IMG/VR virus record: IMGVR_UViG_3300042863_000176
Span: 1-30,494 of that record
DNA length: 30,494 nucleotides
From: a virus
Strand: one strand, 5' to 3'
The notes beneath the pieces were generated by a model. That model had not been told where the DNA came from. It did no database searches and saw nothing but the letters and a program-made list of their open reading frames with translations. Both the position numbers and the translations under genes were made by a program. This document shows positions 1-7,502 of this stretch, piece after piece. Each line of letters opens with the position of its first letter. Positions within the stretch are counted from its first letter, which is position 1.

Positions 1-214
1 GTATTTGCCAATCAACAGGCATTTTAATAGTACTGTTTCCTATCTTTAATACAAGTGCAGGACTGTTAAATGATTCCAAAAAGATTAATGGGATATAATG
101 ATAATCTACGTTTTGTGGATTACTGTTATCTAGTATCGCAAAACGCAGGTCATCAATTTCTTCGGGAAGTGTTTCTAGGTTATAGAATTCGTTATCAAGT
201 GTTAATATTCTCAT
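1..214 (-). CDS. Unknown phage protein, N-terminal part (cut by window edge)
   Basis: The first 71 residues are visible; the frame is open to the window edge, so the C-terminus is missing. The protein starts MRILTLDNEFYNLETLPEE and continues with a mixed acidic and hydrophobic stretch ending KMPVDWQI. I do not recognise a domain. It follows uvsW on the same strand. A promoter with -35 at 244-249 and -10 at 221-226 ends only 6 bases before the ATG and there is no Shine-Dalgarno, so the mRNA is probably leaderless, or translation couples to uvsW readthrough. Confidence in the gene is good because start, promoter and frame agree; function is unknown. Confidence 0.65.
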   Translation of the reverse strand, partial: MRILTLDNEFYNLETLPEEIDDLRFAILDNSNPQNVDYHYIPLIFLESFNSPALVLKIGNSTIKMPVDWQI

Positions 215-220
215 GTTGTT

Positions 221-249
221 ATTCTATCACATTCTTATCTATATGTCAA
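221..249 (-). promoter_or_regulatory. Sigma70-like promoter for the partial gene at 1-214
   Basis: On the minus strand -35 TTGACA (244-249) and -10 TAGAAT (221-226) are 17 bases apart. The -35 box lies inside the last codons of uvsW and encodes Leu-Thr. The expected start of transcription falls on or beside the ATG at 214. Confidence 0.6.
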
Positions 250-1692
250 TTTTTCTACGTCAAACGGGTAATTGGCCTCTTTATAAAAAGCCTTACGTTG
301 AGTTAAATGACGTTTGGCAAACTTACAACTACTAGTTATGTCATAGATTTGTACGTGGTCTTTATCTTCTGCCTTACGAATTCCTCGACCGATGCTTTGG
401 ATAACACGGACGAATGATTTTCCAGGTTCAATGAGAACCAGATTAAAAATACGAGGTATATTGATACCAACAGCAGCCACACCATATGTTGCCACAATAA
501 TTTTATTACTTGCGGTTGCAACTTCGTCATATTCTTCTTTCCTTTCGTTCATATTAGTAGCACCGCTAACAAACACACTACCGGGTAATCTACTGACAAT
601 CTCTTTTCCTGCATTAACTCTATCTACTAGAATCAATGTGTTACCGGTATCATTAATACCGCTAATTAAACTAGCAATCTTGTCCAATCGTTCACTATCT
701 TCTAACAAATGTTTTAATTCACTTTGATAGTTAGTAAACTCTTTTCCATCTTGTAATTGCATAATATTAACATAACACCTAGCCAATACACCCTGATCCT
801 GTAATTCACTTGCACTTAGTTTACCAATAACATTGCCTAAACTGACATAGATGCTTTGTGCTTCAAACTTTGCTTTAGGAATAGTTCCGGTTAGTCCCCA
901 CCGAATGGGCACTTTGCTGAACACCCCTGTAAGCAATGTTTTTAGTGCGTCTGCTTTTGCCATATGAACTTCATCAACCATGACACAAACAACACCTTCA
1001 ATGAAGTCACCAATATCAACTTCTGCTTCACCTGCTTTTGTTTTCTTAAGCATATTATTAAGACTTTGCCAAGTACAGATTGTATGTGTCTTATTGTATT
1101 CTTTGCGATCACCAAAATATACACCCACATCTAAACCTAGATTAATGTAATCCGCTTCTGTTTGTGTTACTAGTGACTTGTTTGGAACAATTACAATACT
1201 ACGACCATACTTCTCAACGCTATTAGATAGTGCGGCAGTCATCAATGTTTTACCTGCACCTGTAGCAATCTCTTGCAATGATTGCGGGTTCTCTAAGAAA
1301 TTGTTTACAATACTAATTTGATAATCACGCAACTCTACGGGTGTACCTTCTTTAGGATGACCTTTAGGCCAATTCTTATGTTTGAATGTATCCTCGGACA
1401 CTTTGTCAAATGTAAAGGTTGTTGTATAATCTCTTAAATCATCTAGCTCAATGTCATATCCTGCATTGTCCAGGTAAGGAAGTATTTCAGGAAGTAGATT
1501 GATATAAGTACTGCCTGCTAAACTAAAATAGCTTACCTTACCATTCCATCTACCTAAACGTACTGCAGGTAGATAACGTGCACCGGGTATTTCGTACTCA
1601 AACATTTTCATCAGTGCTTTACGCTCTGATAGTTCAAGACCTTCAATCTTTACATTCACCTCGTCTTTGACGATTATTTTACATTGTTTCAT
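235..1692 (-). CDS. uvsW: UvsW-like superfamily 2 helicase
   Basis: A 485-aa DNA/RNA helicase; T4 UvsW is of similar size, unwinds R-loops and branched recombination intermediates, and helps shift from origin-dependent to recombination-dependent replication. Residues 1-90 match the small UvsW N-terminal domain (a LGRWNGKVSYFS-like stretch near 46-57). Helicase motifs run in order: RDYQ (122-125), Walker A ATGAGKT (143-149), DEVH box (240-243), LTGT (267-270) and motif VI QSIGRGIRK (432-440). All key residues are present, so it should be active. Its ATG overlaps the end of the upstream unknown gene by 14 bases, suggesting translational coupling. Together with UvsX, UvsY and SSB in this window it completes a T4-type recombination set. 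Confidence 0.93.
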   Translation of the reverse strand: MKQCKIIVKDEVNVKIEGLELSERKALMKMFEYEIPGARYLPAVRLGRWNGKVSYFSLAGSTYINLLPEILPYLDNAGYDIELDDLRDYTTTFTFDKVSEDTFKHKNWPKGHPKEGTPVELRDYQISIVNNFLENPQSLQEIATGAGKTLMTAALSNSVEKYGRSIVIVPNKSLVTQTEADYINLGLDVGVYFGDRKEYNKTHTICTWQSLNNMLKKTKAGEAEVDIGDFIEGVVCVMVDEVHMAKADALKTLLTGVFSKVPIRWGLTGTIPKAKFEAQSIYVSLGNVIGKLSASELQDQGVLARCYVNIMQLQDGKEFTNYQSELKHLLEDSERLDKIASLISGINDTGNTLILVDRVNAGKEIVSRLPGSVFVSGATNMNERKEEYDEVATASNKIIVATYGVAAVGINIPRIFNLVLIEPGKSFVRVIQSIGRGIRKAEDKDHVQIYDITSSCKFAKRHLTQRKAFYKEANYPFDVEKLTYR

Positions 1693-2707
1693 TCTTTTCC
1701 AAGTTAACTGGTTGACTGTTTACCACATTGATTACCTTTGCTGTATTAGCATGATCCATATCACTTATCAATTTGAATTTGATTACTACTGGAAACTTGT
1801 ACTTGCTTGTATTATCGTGTATCATCATTCTTCCAGAATCATTATAACGTATCCCTGCAATTTCCAATGCTTGCTTTAACTCAGTTTTACACTTTATGTT
1901 AGTTGACAATCCTATTCCGGATACTGTAACATAATCACATTTGATGTTTTTTAACCAAGGTACAATATCACATATGTTTGACAATTCTACTTTGGGATTA
2001 TATGAACCAGCAAATCTTTCTTCATCCGTTAATAAAATAGTTTCATCTATATCTATACCATAGCGTACTAATTCAGCTAATGTTGTTAATTCTGTGTTTA
2101 ATTTAATATGTTGTATAGCGTTATCCAATGCAGAGTTAGTACATGTTATCATATAATTACCGTTAACACAAACTAATGTGGGTGTCCAGTATTTTACATC
2201 CTTGTAATACTCTTGTTGATTTAATATTTTCTTAACATTATCGCTATATCTAATTTCAGTGAAGAAAATTACAGTCATACGTAATGCTAGTTTTAGTGAA
2301 AAGGTACTCAAATCAGCAATGTAGTATTTATTGATATTATCCCATACAAAACTAGATTGACTGAGTGCCCTAAATGCTGTAATAAATGCTTTATTATAAG
2401 GTGTCTTTAGTATGATATTGTCATCAACAATACCAATATGAGCGGATGTGTATTCATCAGTGGTTTCTACTATAAGTGTTTTCCAAGGAAGGTTTAATAA
2501 TTCCTTAATAAACATTTGATTTTTCACAAATTGACGTTCATATTTTTCAATAAGTTTATCAACCAAATTTGATTGATTACTAGTGATACGTTGTTTAGAT
2601 ACAGTGATTTTTTCAAGGTTTTGAAGGAAGCGAATATCATACCTACTTAGTCTTAAGTTAGCAACCATGTAGTATATAAGCTGTTCTTTATTATTCAATT
2701 CAATCAT
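1679..2707 (-). CDS. Unknown 342-aa protein upstream of uvsW
   Basis: I do not recognise this protein. It has no Walker motif or membrane segment. The middle (about residues 105-130, with FVWDNINKYYIADLS) is faintly like the small DNA-binding accessory domains before SF2/SNF2 helicases, which would fit a helicase partner given that it overlaps uvsW by 14 bases; this is weak. The ATG sits 6 bases after a TATAAT box with no Shine-Dalgarno, so the transcript is likely leaderless. A UUCG-loop terminator just upstream separates it from the AAA ATPase gene, so this gene and uvsW form their own unit. Confidence 0.75.
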   Translation of the reverse strand: MIELNNKEQLIYYMVANLRLSRYDIRFLQNLEKITVSKQRITSNQSNLVDKLIEKYERQFVKNQMFIKELLNLPWKTLIVETTDEYTSAHIGIVDDNIILKTPYNKAFITAFRALSQSSFVWDNINKYYIADLSTFSLKLALRMTVIFFTEIRYSDNVKKILNQQEYYKDVKYWTPTLVCVNGNYMITCTNSALDNAIQHIKLNTELTTLAELVRYGIDIDETILLTDEERFAGSYNPKVELSNICDIVPWLKNIKCDYVTVSGIGLSTNIKCKTELKQALEIAGIRYNDSGRMMIHDNTSKYKFPVVIKFKLISDMDHANTAKVINVVNSQPVNLEKNETM

Positions 2708-2713
2708 TTATAA

Positions 2714-2742
2714 ATTATACAACAAATAAAACAAAAAATCAA
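2714..2742 (-). promoter_or_regulatory. Sigma70-like promoter for the unknown gene and uvsW
   Basis: On the minus strand -35 TTGATT (2737-2742), 17-base spacer, -10 TATAAT (2714-2719). The -10 is 6 bases from the ATG at 2707. The -35 lies 1 base from the U-run of the preceding terminator, so terminator and promoter are packed back to back. Confidence 0.6.
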
Positions 2743-2743
2743 T

Positions 2744-2768
2744 AAAAAAGGAGAGACCGAAGTCTCTC
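2744..2768 (-). terminator. Rho-independent terminator, UUCG tetraloop
   Basis: Read on the minus strand: GAGAGAC, loop TTCG, GTCTCTC, one C, then six T. Stem of 7 perfect pairs with the extra-stable UUCG loop used in many T4 terminators. It ends the AAA ATPase transcript whose stop is at 2845. Confidence 0.9.
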
Positions 2769-2844
2769 AAAGTGATTAACGAAGGAACAAAAAACTCTTA
2801 ACGAAACGGGCTTATTGACATTGCCGTTACGCACACTGCAGGGG

Positions 2845-3873
2845 TTATGCTTTCATACAAGTTGTCTTAGCAAGATTCTGCCAGTTGCCGGGACTGATCT
2901 TCACTAAGTCTGCAATCTTTAAACACATACGCAAGGACACTTCACGCAATTTAGTATGATTGTCCCACATGAAGTTAATCACAGTTTGTGATTGTTCTTC
3001 ATTAAAATCATAATCCTTAAACAAGCCACCATCAGCATCACGATGTACCTGTTTGATACGCAACATCTTGTCACGATCACCATCAATAGTCAGGTCCAGA
3101 AAGTGACAACGTGATTGCAATGCTTCTAAGTGATCCTGCAATTTCTTAGACTTCAAGTTGCCGAATTTCAAGTTAGTGATAAAGATAGCACTACCATTGA
3201 AGTTGAAAGTATTTGGGATACCTTCTTCACGCAACAAACGACTGTCAGAGTTCCAGCAAATTCTACGTGTCTTACCTGAATCAAGTGCGGCCTTCAGAAT
3301 GTTCAAACTCAAGTCATCAGTAAAAACACTATCGCAATCATCAAAAATCAATACGTTCTTAGTGTCCGAATACTTGTACAGTTGAGTATACAAACCCAAT
3401 GCTGTCATAGCACCTTTAACAATTTGAAAACGCACACGCTTGCCTGCAAGTTTGTCAAACATACTTGCTTTCTCCATTTGTGTCTCAACACCATATGACT
3501 TGCCGACACCGGGCGGGCCTGAAACAATCATAGCACGGATATCACCGTTGATACAGGCACGTGACATTTCATCAAGGACCTCAAAACGTGTAGCAATACG
3601 ATCCATTGCTTCTTGTTCTGATTCTTTCACAACTTCTTTCTTAAACTCTACTACAGCATTAGCCATAACTTTATCTCCATTTAAAAATTCAATATTATCA
3701 ATCGCATCTACTAAGATTTTAATCTCAGCACTACGACCGGGGAACTGACCATCATTTTTAACAGTCACATAACTACCTTTTTTACTTGTCTGAAAACCCT
3801 TGACAAGTGTAAACACTTCACCTACAACTGCTTCATTACGATATGAACCTGACAAAATACGAACTGTAGACAT
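2845..3873 (-). CDS. AAA-type ATPase with N-terminal small beta domain
   Basis: 342 aa. Walker A GPPGVGKS is at 119-126, Walker B VLIFDDCD at 174-181 and a sensor-1-like AIFITN at 229-234, so it should bind and hydrolyse ATP. Residues 1-80 look like a beta-rich domain (SGSYRNEAVVGEVF, then a GSYVTVKNDG hairpin), perhaps for nucleic acid or partner binding. It is not obviously the T4 clamp loader gp44, which stands beside gp62 and gp45; no such neighbours are present. Start: ATG with an AGGAG Shine-Dalgarno 6 bases upstream. It has its own strong promoter and a terminator, so it is a one-gene unit. Function beyond an ATPase is not known. Confidence 0.85.
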   Translation of the reverse strand: MSTVRILSGSYRNEAVVGEVFTLVKGFQTSKKGSYVTVKNDGQFPGRSAEIKILVDAIDNIEFLNGDKVMANAVVEFKKEVVKESEQEAMDRIATRFEVLDEMSRACINGDIRAMIVSGPPGVGKSYGVETQMEKASMFDKLAGKRVRFQIVKGAMTALGLYTQLYKYSDTKNVLIFDDCDSVFTDDLSLNILKAALDSGKTRRICWNSDSRLLREEGIPNTFNFNGSAIFITNLKFGNLKSKKLQDHLEALQSRCHFLDLTIDGDRDKMLRIKQVHRDADGGLFKDYDFNEEQSQTVINFMWDNHTKLREVSLRMCLKIADLVKISPGNWQNLAKTTCMKA

Positions 3874-3907
3874 AGCTTCTCCTGTGTGTTAATCAATCAA
3901 TACAAGT

Positions 3908-3936
3908 ATTATAGCACGAATGCCATTTATTGTCAA
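3908..3936 (-). promoter_or_regulatory. Consensus promoter of the TTGACAATAAAT family (AAA ATPase)
   Basis: On the minus strand -35 TTGACA (3931-3936), 17 bases, -10 TATAAT (3908-3913): both boxes are perfect sigma70 consensus. The bases after -35 (ATAAATGG) recur at six other promoters in this window. The -35 begins 1 base after the stop codon of the upstream gene. Confidence 0.85.
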
Positions 3937-3937
3937 A

Positions 3938-4315
3938 TTATGCTACCTTGCGAAAATACATATAGGGCAAGCCCAATGTATAACACAGGTACTCATCATC
4001 ACCCTGAGTGTTCTCAGCTTCGTGGATCCAGCGGATAGCTGTAGCACGGTCCTTAGCACCTGAAAACATCAGGTCACTGATACGTTTCTCAAAAGAAAAA
4101 ATTGCATGTTGTTCTGACGCAACACGGATCTTTTCTTCGGCTTCAATAGCTACACCAAGGCCTTCAAACTCAGCTTCAAAATCTTCAAGGGCCCAGTGTG
4201 AGGTGTCAACACCGCGGGGGCGAACACCGTAAGCATCCTTGTACATGTCCCAGTAAAGTTCTCGGGCTTGTTCTAATTGTGTCAACTCTTCCCAAGATTT
4301 GAATTCTGTAGTCAT
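3938..4315 (-). CDS. Unknown 125-aa phage protein with YKDxYGxRPRG motif
   Basis: I recognise no enzyme fold. Near residues 24-35 it carries YKDAYGVRPRG, a motif I have seen in small unannotated phage proteins; this is recollection, not a search. The protein is acidic and likely helical (residues 40-95 rich in Glu, Ala and Arg). Start ATG is preceded by AAGGAC. It has its own promoter at 4349-4377 and ends 1 base before the next promoter, so it is a self-contained early-type cassette. Confidence 0.75.
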   Translation of the reverse strand: MTTEFKSWEELTQLEQARELYWDMYKDAYGVRPRGVDTSHWALEDFEAEFEGLGVAIEAEEKIRVASEQHAIFSFEKRISDLMFSGAKDRATAIRWIHEAENTQGDDEYLCYTLGLPYMYFRKVA

Positions 4316-4348
4316 TTCTAAGTCCTTTTCTTTACTGTCTAAGATTCT

Positions 4349-4377
4349 ATTATAGCAGAAAGTCCATTTATTGTCAA
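4349..4377 (-). promoter_or_regulatory. Consensus promoter of the TTGACAATAAAT family (125-aa gene)
   Basis: On the minus strand -35 TTGACA (4372-4377), 17 bases, -10 TATAAT (4349-4354). The TGA stop of the upstream 70-aa gene (4374-4376) is inside the -35 hexamer. Confidence 0.85.
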
Positions 4378-4586
4378 ATTTTGGCTATCAAACTAGCATG
4401 GATTTCGTTCATTTCCGACTGCTCTACATAGAAATCGGATCTAGGATCATAGTATTGGCCTTCACTGTTGTCATAATACAACACTCTTCCGGAGAAATTG
4501 AACGGTCCTTCTAATCCGTTACGTGGACCATATTTAGTACGCATGTCGTCCATTTGATACTTATCTGCAACAACTTTGTAACCCAT
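4374..4586 (-). CDS. Unknown 70-aa phage protein
   Basis: A small protein with no recognised domain; it is rich in Tyr and Asp (FSGRVLYYDN, GQYYDPRSDFY) and has no membrane segment. Start ATG has AAAGGG upstream at good spacing. Its TGA stop overlaps the -35 box of the next promoter, and its own promoter lies at 4614-4642. Size, promoter and place among other one-gene cassettes suggest an early host-takeover protein, which is inference only. Confidence 0.65.
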   Translation of the reverse strand: MGYKVVADKYQMDDMRTKYGPRNGLEGPFNFSGRVLYYDNSEGQYYDPRSDFYVEQSEMNEIHASLIAKI

Positions 4587-4613
4587 AAAGCCCTTTTAAC
4601 TGAATAAGACTCT

Positions 4614-4642
4614 ATTGTATAGCCAAATCCATTTAATGTCAA
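4614..4642 (-). promoter_or_regulatory. Promoter of the TTGACAWTAAAT family (70-aa gene)
   Basis: On the minus strand -35 TTGACA (4637-4642) followed by TTAAATGG, 17-base spacer, -10 TACAAT (4614-4619). The -35 begins 2 bases after the stop codon of the upstream gene (4645-4647). Confidence 0.8.
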
Positions 4643-4644
4643 AT

Positions 4645-5451
4645 TTAGGCTAATGACCAATTCAGTAACTGATAGTATTGTAATTCATCGTATTTTTTAG
4701 GATGGTATGTTCCTTCAATACGCAAATGTTCATTAGTAAACATTTTATCCCAAATATGTTTCAATGGATTCTTTGGTTCAATACTAATCATATGTGCATT
4801 GCCATTACTATTTTTTAACCAATATTCAAACTGTTTTGTACGTTTATTACTTTTATAAAAACTTGTTATAGGTGTCAATGTAGTGATTTGCTTAAGAGGA
4901 GGTGAATCAAAAGTAGCTAAGTCTAATTTAACTTCTCTTTTAAATGAATCAAATTTAACATCATACTCATAGAATTCAGGCAATCTAAAAATAATAGGTA
5001 ACAGTTCTTCTGTAATTTTTTTATCATTACCATGAATAAATGTATTTAGGTCTTGTCTATATTTTGATAGTTTAATACCTTTAAGAGACCATAACATAAT
5101 CTTTTTACTGAAGTAATCTCTAATTTCATTAGCACGAATTCTGTCAGATTCTTCTACCCTTCTGAACAAGTTATCATCTAAAAGGCTAGTGATACCCATG
5201 TAGTGTGTACTCTTATCCTTGTTATCACGTAGACGTTTCCATGCAACACTTAATGCTAATACATCTTCGGTTGATTCAATGACTTCATACCGTTTAACAT
5301 AGTCACTTCTATGGATGTTTTTAAATAAGCCATTAAGATAACTATCATCCATTGTAATAGATGAGGTTGATAATGGTGATATACTTAATCCAGTTCCACC
5401 ACCGGTACCGTTCAATGTTATTGTGTTACTACTGTATGTATTATTAGCCAA
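4645..5451 (-). CDS. Unknown 268-aa protein at the end of the recombination operon, TTG start
   Basis: I do not recognise this protein. Residues 1-33 are a low-complexity Ser/Thr/Gly/Asn segment; the rest is mixed helix and charged (about 36-180) with a basic end. The only workable early start is TTG at 5449-5451: the frame has a stop two codons upstream, and GGAGG lies about 9 bases before the TTG. The next ATG would remove 33 residues. It overlaps the uvsY stop by 8 bases, so it is read last in the operon with ssb, uvsX and uvsY. A recombination or replication accessory role is possible only by context. Confidence 0.7.
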   Translation of the reverse strand: MANNTYSSNTITLNGTGGGTGLSISPLSTSSITMDDSYLNGLFKNIHRSDYVKRYEVIESTEDVLALSVAWKRLRDNKDKSTHYMGITSLLDDNLFRRVEESDRIRANEIRDYFSKKIMLWSLKGIKLSKYRQDLNTFIHGNDKKITEELLPIIFRLPEFYEYDVKFDSFKREVKLDLATFDSPPLKQITTLTPITSFYKSNKRTKQFEYWLKNSNGNAHMISIEPKNPLKHIWDKMFTNEHLRIEGTYHPKKYDELQYYQLLNWSLA

Positions 5452-5905
5452 TTGTTATGTCCTCCATACCGGCTGCCCTCAATCTAACAATATGACCCAA
5501 CATAAAGTTTTTTGATTCTAGTGCCTTCATTATACCTAACCAACGATTTCTTAGTAATGCTACTTCATTGATAAGTGTTTCAAAATCTACTACTTCATCT
5601 TCACCATCAACATATTTTTCAGCATCACGGCTTGTCAATGCTCTATTATACGCTTCTAAGTATTTTTGAAAATGTTTTCGGCGAATTTTCCGTAATTGAA
5701 TGTTGAGATAGTTTAATACTGCTTCTATCTCTTGTAGTTGATTAAAACGATGTTCGGTTACTCCGGGTAATGCGGCAATGTTTTTTTCAACATTGCCGTA
5801 TACCTTTACCTCACTTTTTGCAGATAATAATTCATTCTCACAATGAGAGATGAAATCGGGTATCACAGCTAGATTAGTTGTGATCCTTGTGTACCAATTT
5901 GACAT
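5444..5905 (-). CDS. uvsY: UvsY-like recombination mediator
   Basis: 153 aa against 137 in T4. In T4, UvsY loads UvsX recombinase onto SSB-coated single-stranded DNA. The C-terminal part (LRNRWLGIMKALESKNF, then MLGHIVRLRAAGMED) lines up by eye with the end of T4 UvsY, and a basic KIRRKHFQKYLEAYNRA helix before an acidic GEDEVVD stretch matches the T4 pattern of a basic segment then DGDEF. The ATG directly follows the TAA of the acidic 82-aa gene. Its position after uvsX in an operon headed by ssb strongly supports the call. Similarity is moderate, hence not full confidence. Confidence 0.75.
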   Translation of the reverse strand: MSNWYTRITTNLAVIPDFISHCENELLSAKSEVKVYGNVEKNIAALPGVTEHRFNQLQEIEAVLNYLNIQLRKIRRKHFQKYLEAYNRALTSRDAEKYVDGEDEVVDFETLINEVALLRNRWLGIMKALESKNFMLGHIVRLRAAGMEDITIG

Positions 5906-6154
5906 TTAATCCCATTCTTCTTGGTCTTCGTCTTCATCATATTCTTCGTACTCTTCACCATCATGTTGGTCAGTATAACCTTTTAATGCTTTAAGTACTT
6001 CTTTGTCATTCTTAAAAGAATCTTTAATATCACTTGCTTCATAATTATTATCGATTAATAAATTAATCAACGTGTCGGCCGCATCGCTACGGTCATTGAA
6101 ATCAATATGAGTACGTAGTGCATCCCATATTTCTGCTGTAAAAGCTAAACTCAT
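5906..6154 (-). CDS. Small protein with extreme acidic C-terminal tail
   Basis: 82 aa. Residues 1-62 look helical (AEIWDALRTHIDFNDRSD, then DAADTLINLLIDNNY); residues 63-82 are almost all Asp, Glu and Tyr. No known family is recognised. It overlaps the uvsX stop by ATGA and touches the uvsY start, so it is made with both. Acidic tails in this setting can act as single-strand DNA mimics or as docking tails on SSB; here the phage SSB lacks a long acidic C-terminus, so a partner role is conceivable but unproven. Confidence 0.8.
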   Translation of the reverse strand: MSLAFTAEIWDALRTHIDFNDRSDAADTLINLLIDNNYEASDIKDSFKNDKEVLKALKGYTDQHDGEEYEEYDEDEDQEEWD

Positions 6155-7218
6155 TCTGTAATCTCCTCCTCAGGTGCTACAGTACTTATCTTTGTAGTTG
6201 ATTTTTGACCATATTCACTCATTACTGTATCTAAGCAACCGTCAGTATTTGCTTCCCATCCTTTACGAAACTTCTTAATGATTTCTCCATCAAGTGTTGT
6301 ATAGACTAATGAGTTACCTTCTTTCTTAACAAGTTCAGCCTTCTCAATCATATCTAGTAGACCTGAATAAGGGCTCATACCTGTTTCATACGGAATCTTA
6401 ACTTGTACAGATTCAAATGGTTTTGCATAACGAGTTTTCATAATCTTACATGCCGCACGAATACCTCGCACATCACTAATCTTATTACCATCTTCATCTT
6501 CTTTAAGTTTTAGTTTCTTCATAGCAACAACAATACTTGATGCGTAAACAAAACCTTGACCACCACTGATTTTATCATCTGGATCAAACATATCCTGACT
6601 TGCGTATGTGTGATTAGTAGCAACTAATCCAATGCCTAGTGAGCCAAACATGTTAACACAGTTACGAACAAGTGCTGTTAGTGCTTTAGGCTTACGACCC
6701 ATATCACCTTTCATATCACCTGCTTCAAACTGATTAACGTCAGTCGGTGTCAATAGCATACCTAAACTGTCAATCACAAACAATACCTTAGGACGATCTG
6801 TTTCCGGTAATGCTTTGTAATCTTTAACGAACATAGAAATAGTTTTTCCTACTTCGTCAATCATAGCCATGTTTAGTTTAAGCAACTTGTTGTCATCGGT
6901 TGATACACCAAGTGCGTGTAGCCATGCTTCGTCAAGGGCATTCTCTGAGTCAACTAAGACTACAAAGATTCCTTGTTCTTGTGCGTGTCTAACGAGGTTT
7001 CCTGAGCAGATGAACGATTTTCCTGCGCCTGATTCTCCGGCAAAGACAGTAACTTTACCAAGAGGAACGCCTTTATTAAAATCACCGCTAATGAGATAAT
7101 TGAGAGCATAATTTCCTGTCGAGATCCAGTCAGTAGGATCGTTAAATCCGATTGATAGACCTTCAATACTTTTTGTAATGTCCTTGCGGAACTTACTGAT
7201 ATCAAATGGTTTTGCCAT
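6151..7218 (-). CDS. uvsX: UvsX/RecA-like recombinase
   Basis: 355 aa. Strand-exchange ATPase that coats single-stranded DNA and drives recombination-dependent replication. Walker A GESGAGKS is at 61-68 and Walker B LFVIDS at 146-151; a short N-terminal segment (KSIEGLSIGFNDPTDWISTG) precedes the core, as in T4-like UvsX. The VATNHTY motif near 200 and GGQGFVYASS near 220 fit the RecA core. Start ATG has AAAGGA, which also overlaps the stop of the upstream 77-aa gene, giving coupling. It sits with ssb and uvsY in one operon. Complete by length and motifs. Confidence 0.93.
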   Translation of the reverse strand: MAKPFDISKFRKDITKSIEGLSIGFNDPTDWISTGNYALNYLISGDFNKGVPLGKVTVFAGESGAGKSFICSGNLVRHAQEQGIFVVLVDSENALDEAWLHALGVSTDDNKLLKLNMAMIDEVGKTISMFVKDYKALPETDRPKVLFVIDSLGMLLTPTDVNQFEAGDMKGDMGRKPKALTALVRNCVNMFGSLGIGLVATNHTYASQDMFDPDDKISGGQGFVYASSIVVAMKKLKLKEDEDGNKISDVRGIRAACKIMKTRYAKPFESVQVKIPYETGMSPYSGLLDMIEKAELVKKEGNSLVYTTLDGEIIKKFRKGWEANTDGCLDTVMSEYGQKSTTKISTVAPEEEITE

Positions 7219-7227
7219 TTTATTCCT

Positions 7228-7461
7228 TTATTGTTTGTGTATACCGTTAGTATATAGGTGTAACGGTTGTTTGTCTAGTATATCTGGACATTTTTCTGCG
7301 ATAGATTCTAATTCCCAATCATTTGGATAATGACGTAATGCACCTCTAGCCCTATCTCTAATGATACTAGGGACACGAGGTGTCTTACCTGGATCGCATA
7401 ATTCTTCCAATAGTTTTTTACCTTGCTTTATGGCTCGGTATCTTTCATCACTTGTTGTCAT
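7228..7461 (-). CDS. BPSL0761-like small protein
   Basis: 77 aa. The pattern MTTSDERYRA, then LLEELCDPGKTPRVPSIIR and LRHYP closely recalls the BPSL0761 family, small proteins found in Burkholderia prophages and related genomes (family knowledge; no search run). Function of that family is not established; the basic helical composition would allow nucleic-acid binding. Strong Shine-Dalgarno AAGGAG before the ATG, and a perfect hairpin lies between it and ssb. Its place between ssb and uvsX suggests co-expression with recombination proteins. It is a hint at a Burkholderiales-type host or at exchange with prophages of such hosts. Confidence 0.75.
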   Translation of the reverse strand: MTTSDERYRAIKQGKKLLEELCDPGKTPRVPSIIRDRARGALRHYPNDWELESIAEKCPDILDKQPLHLYTNGIHKQ

Positions 7462-7476
7462 GGAGTTCTCCTTAGG

Positions 7477-7495
7477 TAGGGAGCATTGCTCCCTA
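7477..7495 (-). repeat. Perfect inverted repeat between ssb and the 77-aa gene
   Basis: TAGGGAGC, ATT, GCTCCCTA: 8 pairs with a 3-base loop, palindromic on both strands. It has no T-run, so it is unlikely to stop transcription; a processing site or a partial brake in the operon leader is more likely. It lies about 6 bases upstream of the AAGGAG Shine-Dalgarno of the 77-aa gene. Confidence 0.6.
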
Positions 7496-7502
7496 TTACC
7501 TT

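Noticed and set aside
70-306. Plus-strand open frame of 78 codons over the partial gene and the uvsW end
   Set aside because: Antisense to two well-supported genes and composed of low-quality hydrophobic sequence; no Shine-Dalgarno or promoter.
392-727. Plus-strand open frame of 111 codons inside uvsW
   Set aside because: Shadow of the helicase gene, which has all its motifs on the other strand.
2845-3873. T4 clamp loader gp44 call for the AAA ATPase
   Set aside because: No neighbouring gp62 or gp45, an extra N-terminal beta domain, and no clear gp44-type RFC box.
6960-7205. Minus-strand 81-codon frame inside uvsX
   Set aside because: Out-of-frame shadow of the UvsX N-terminal part; no start signals.
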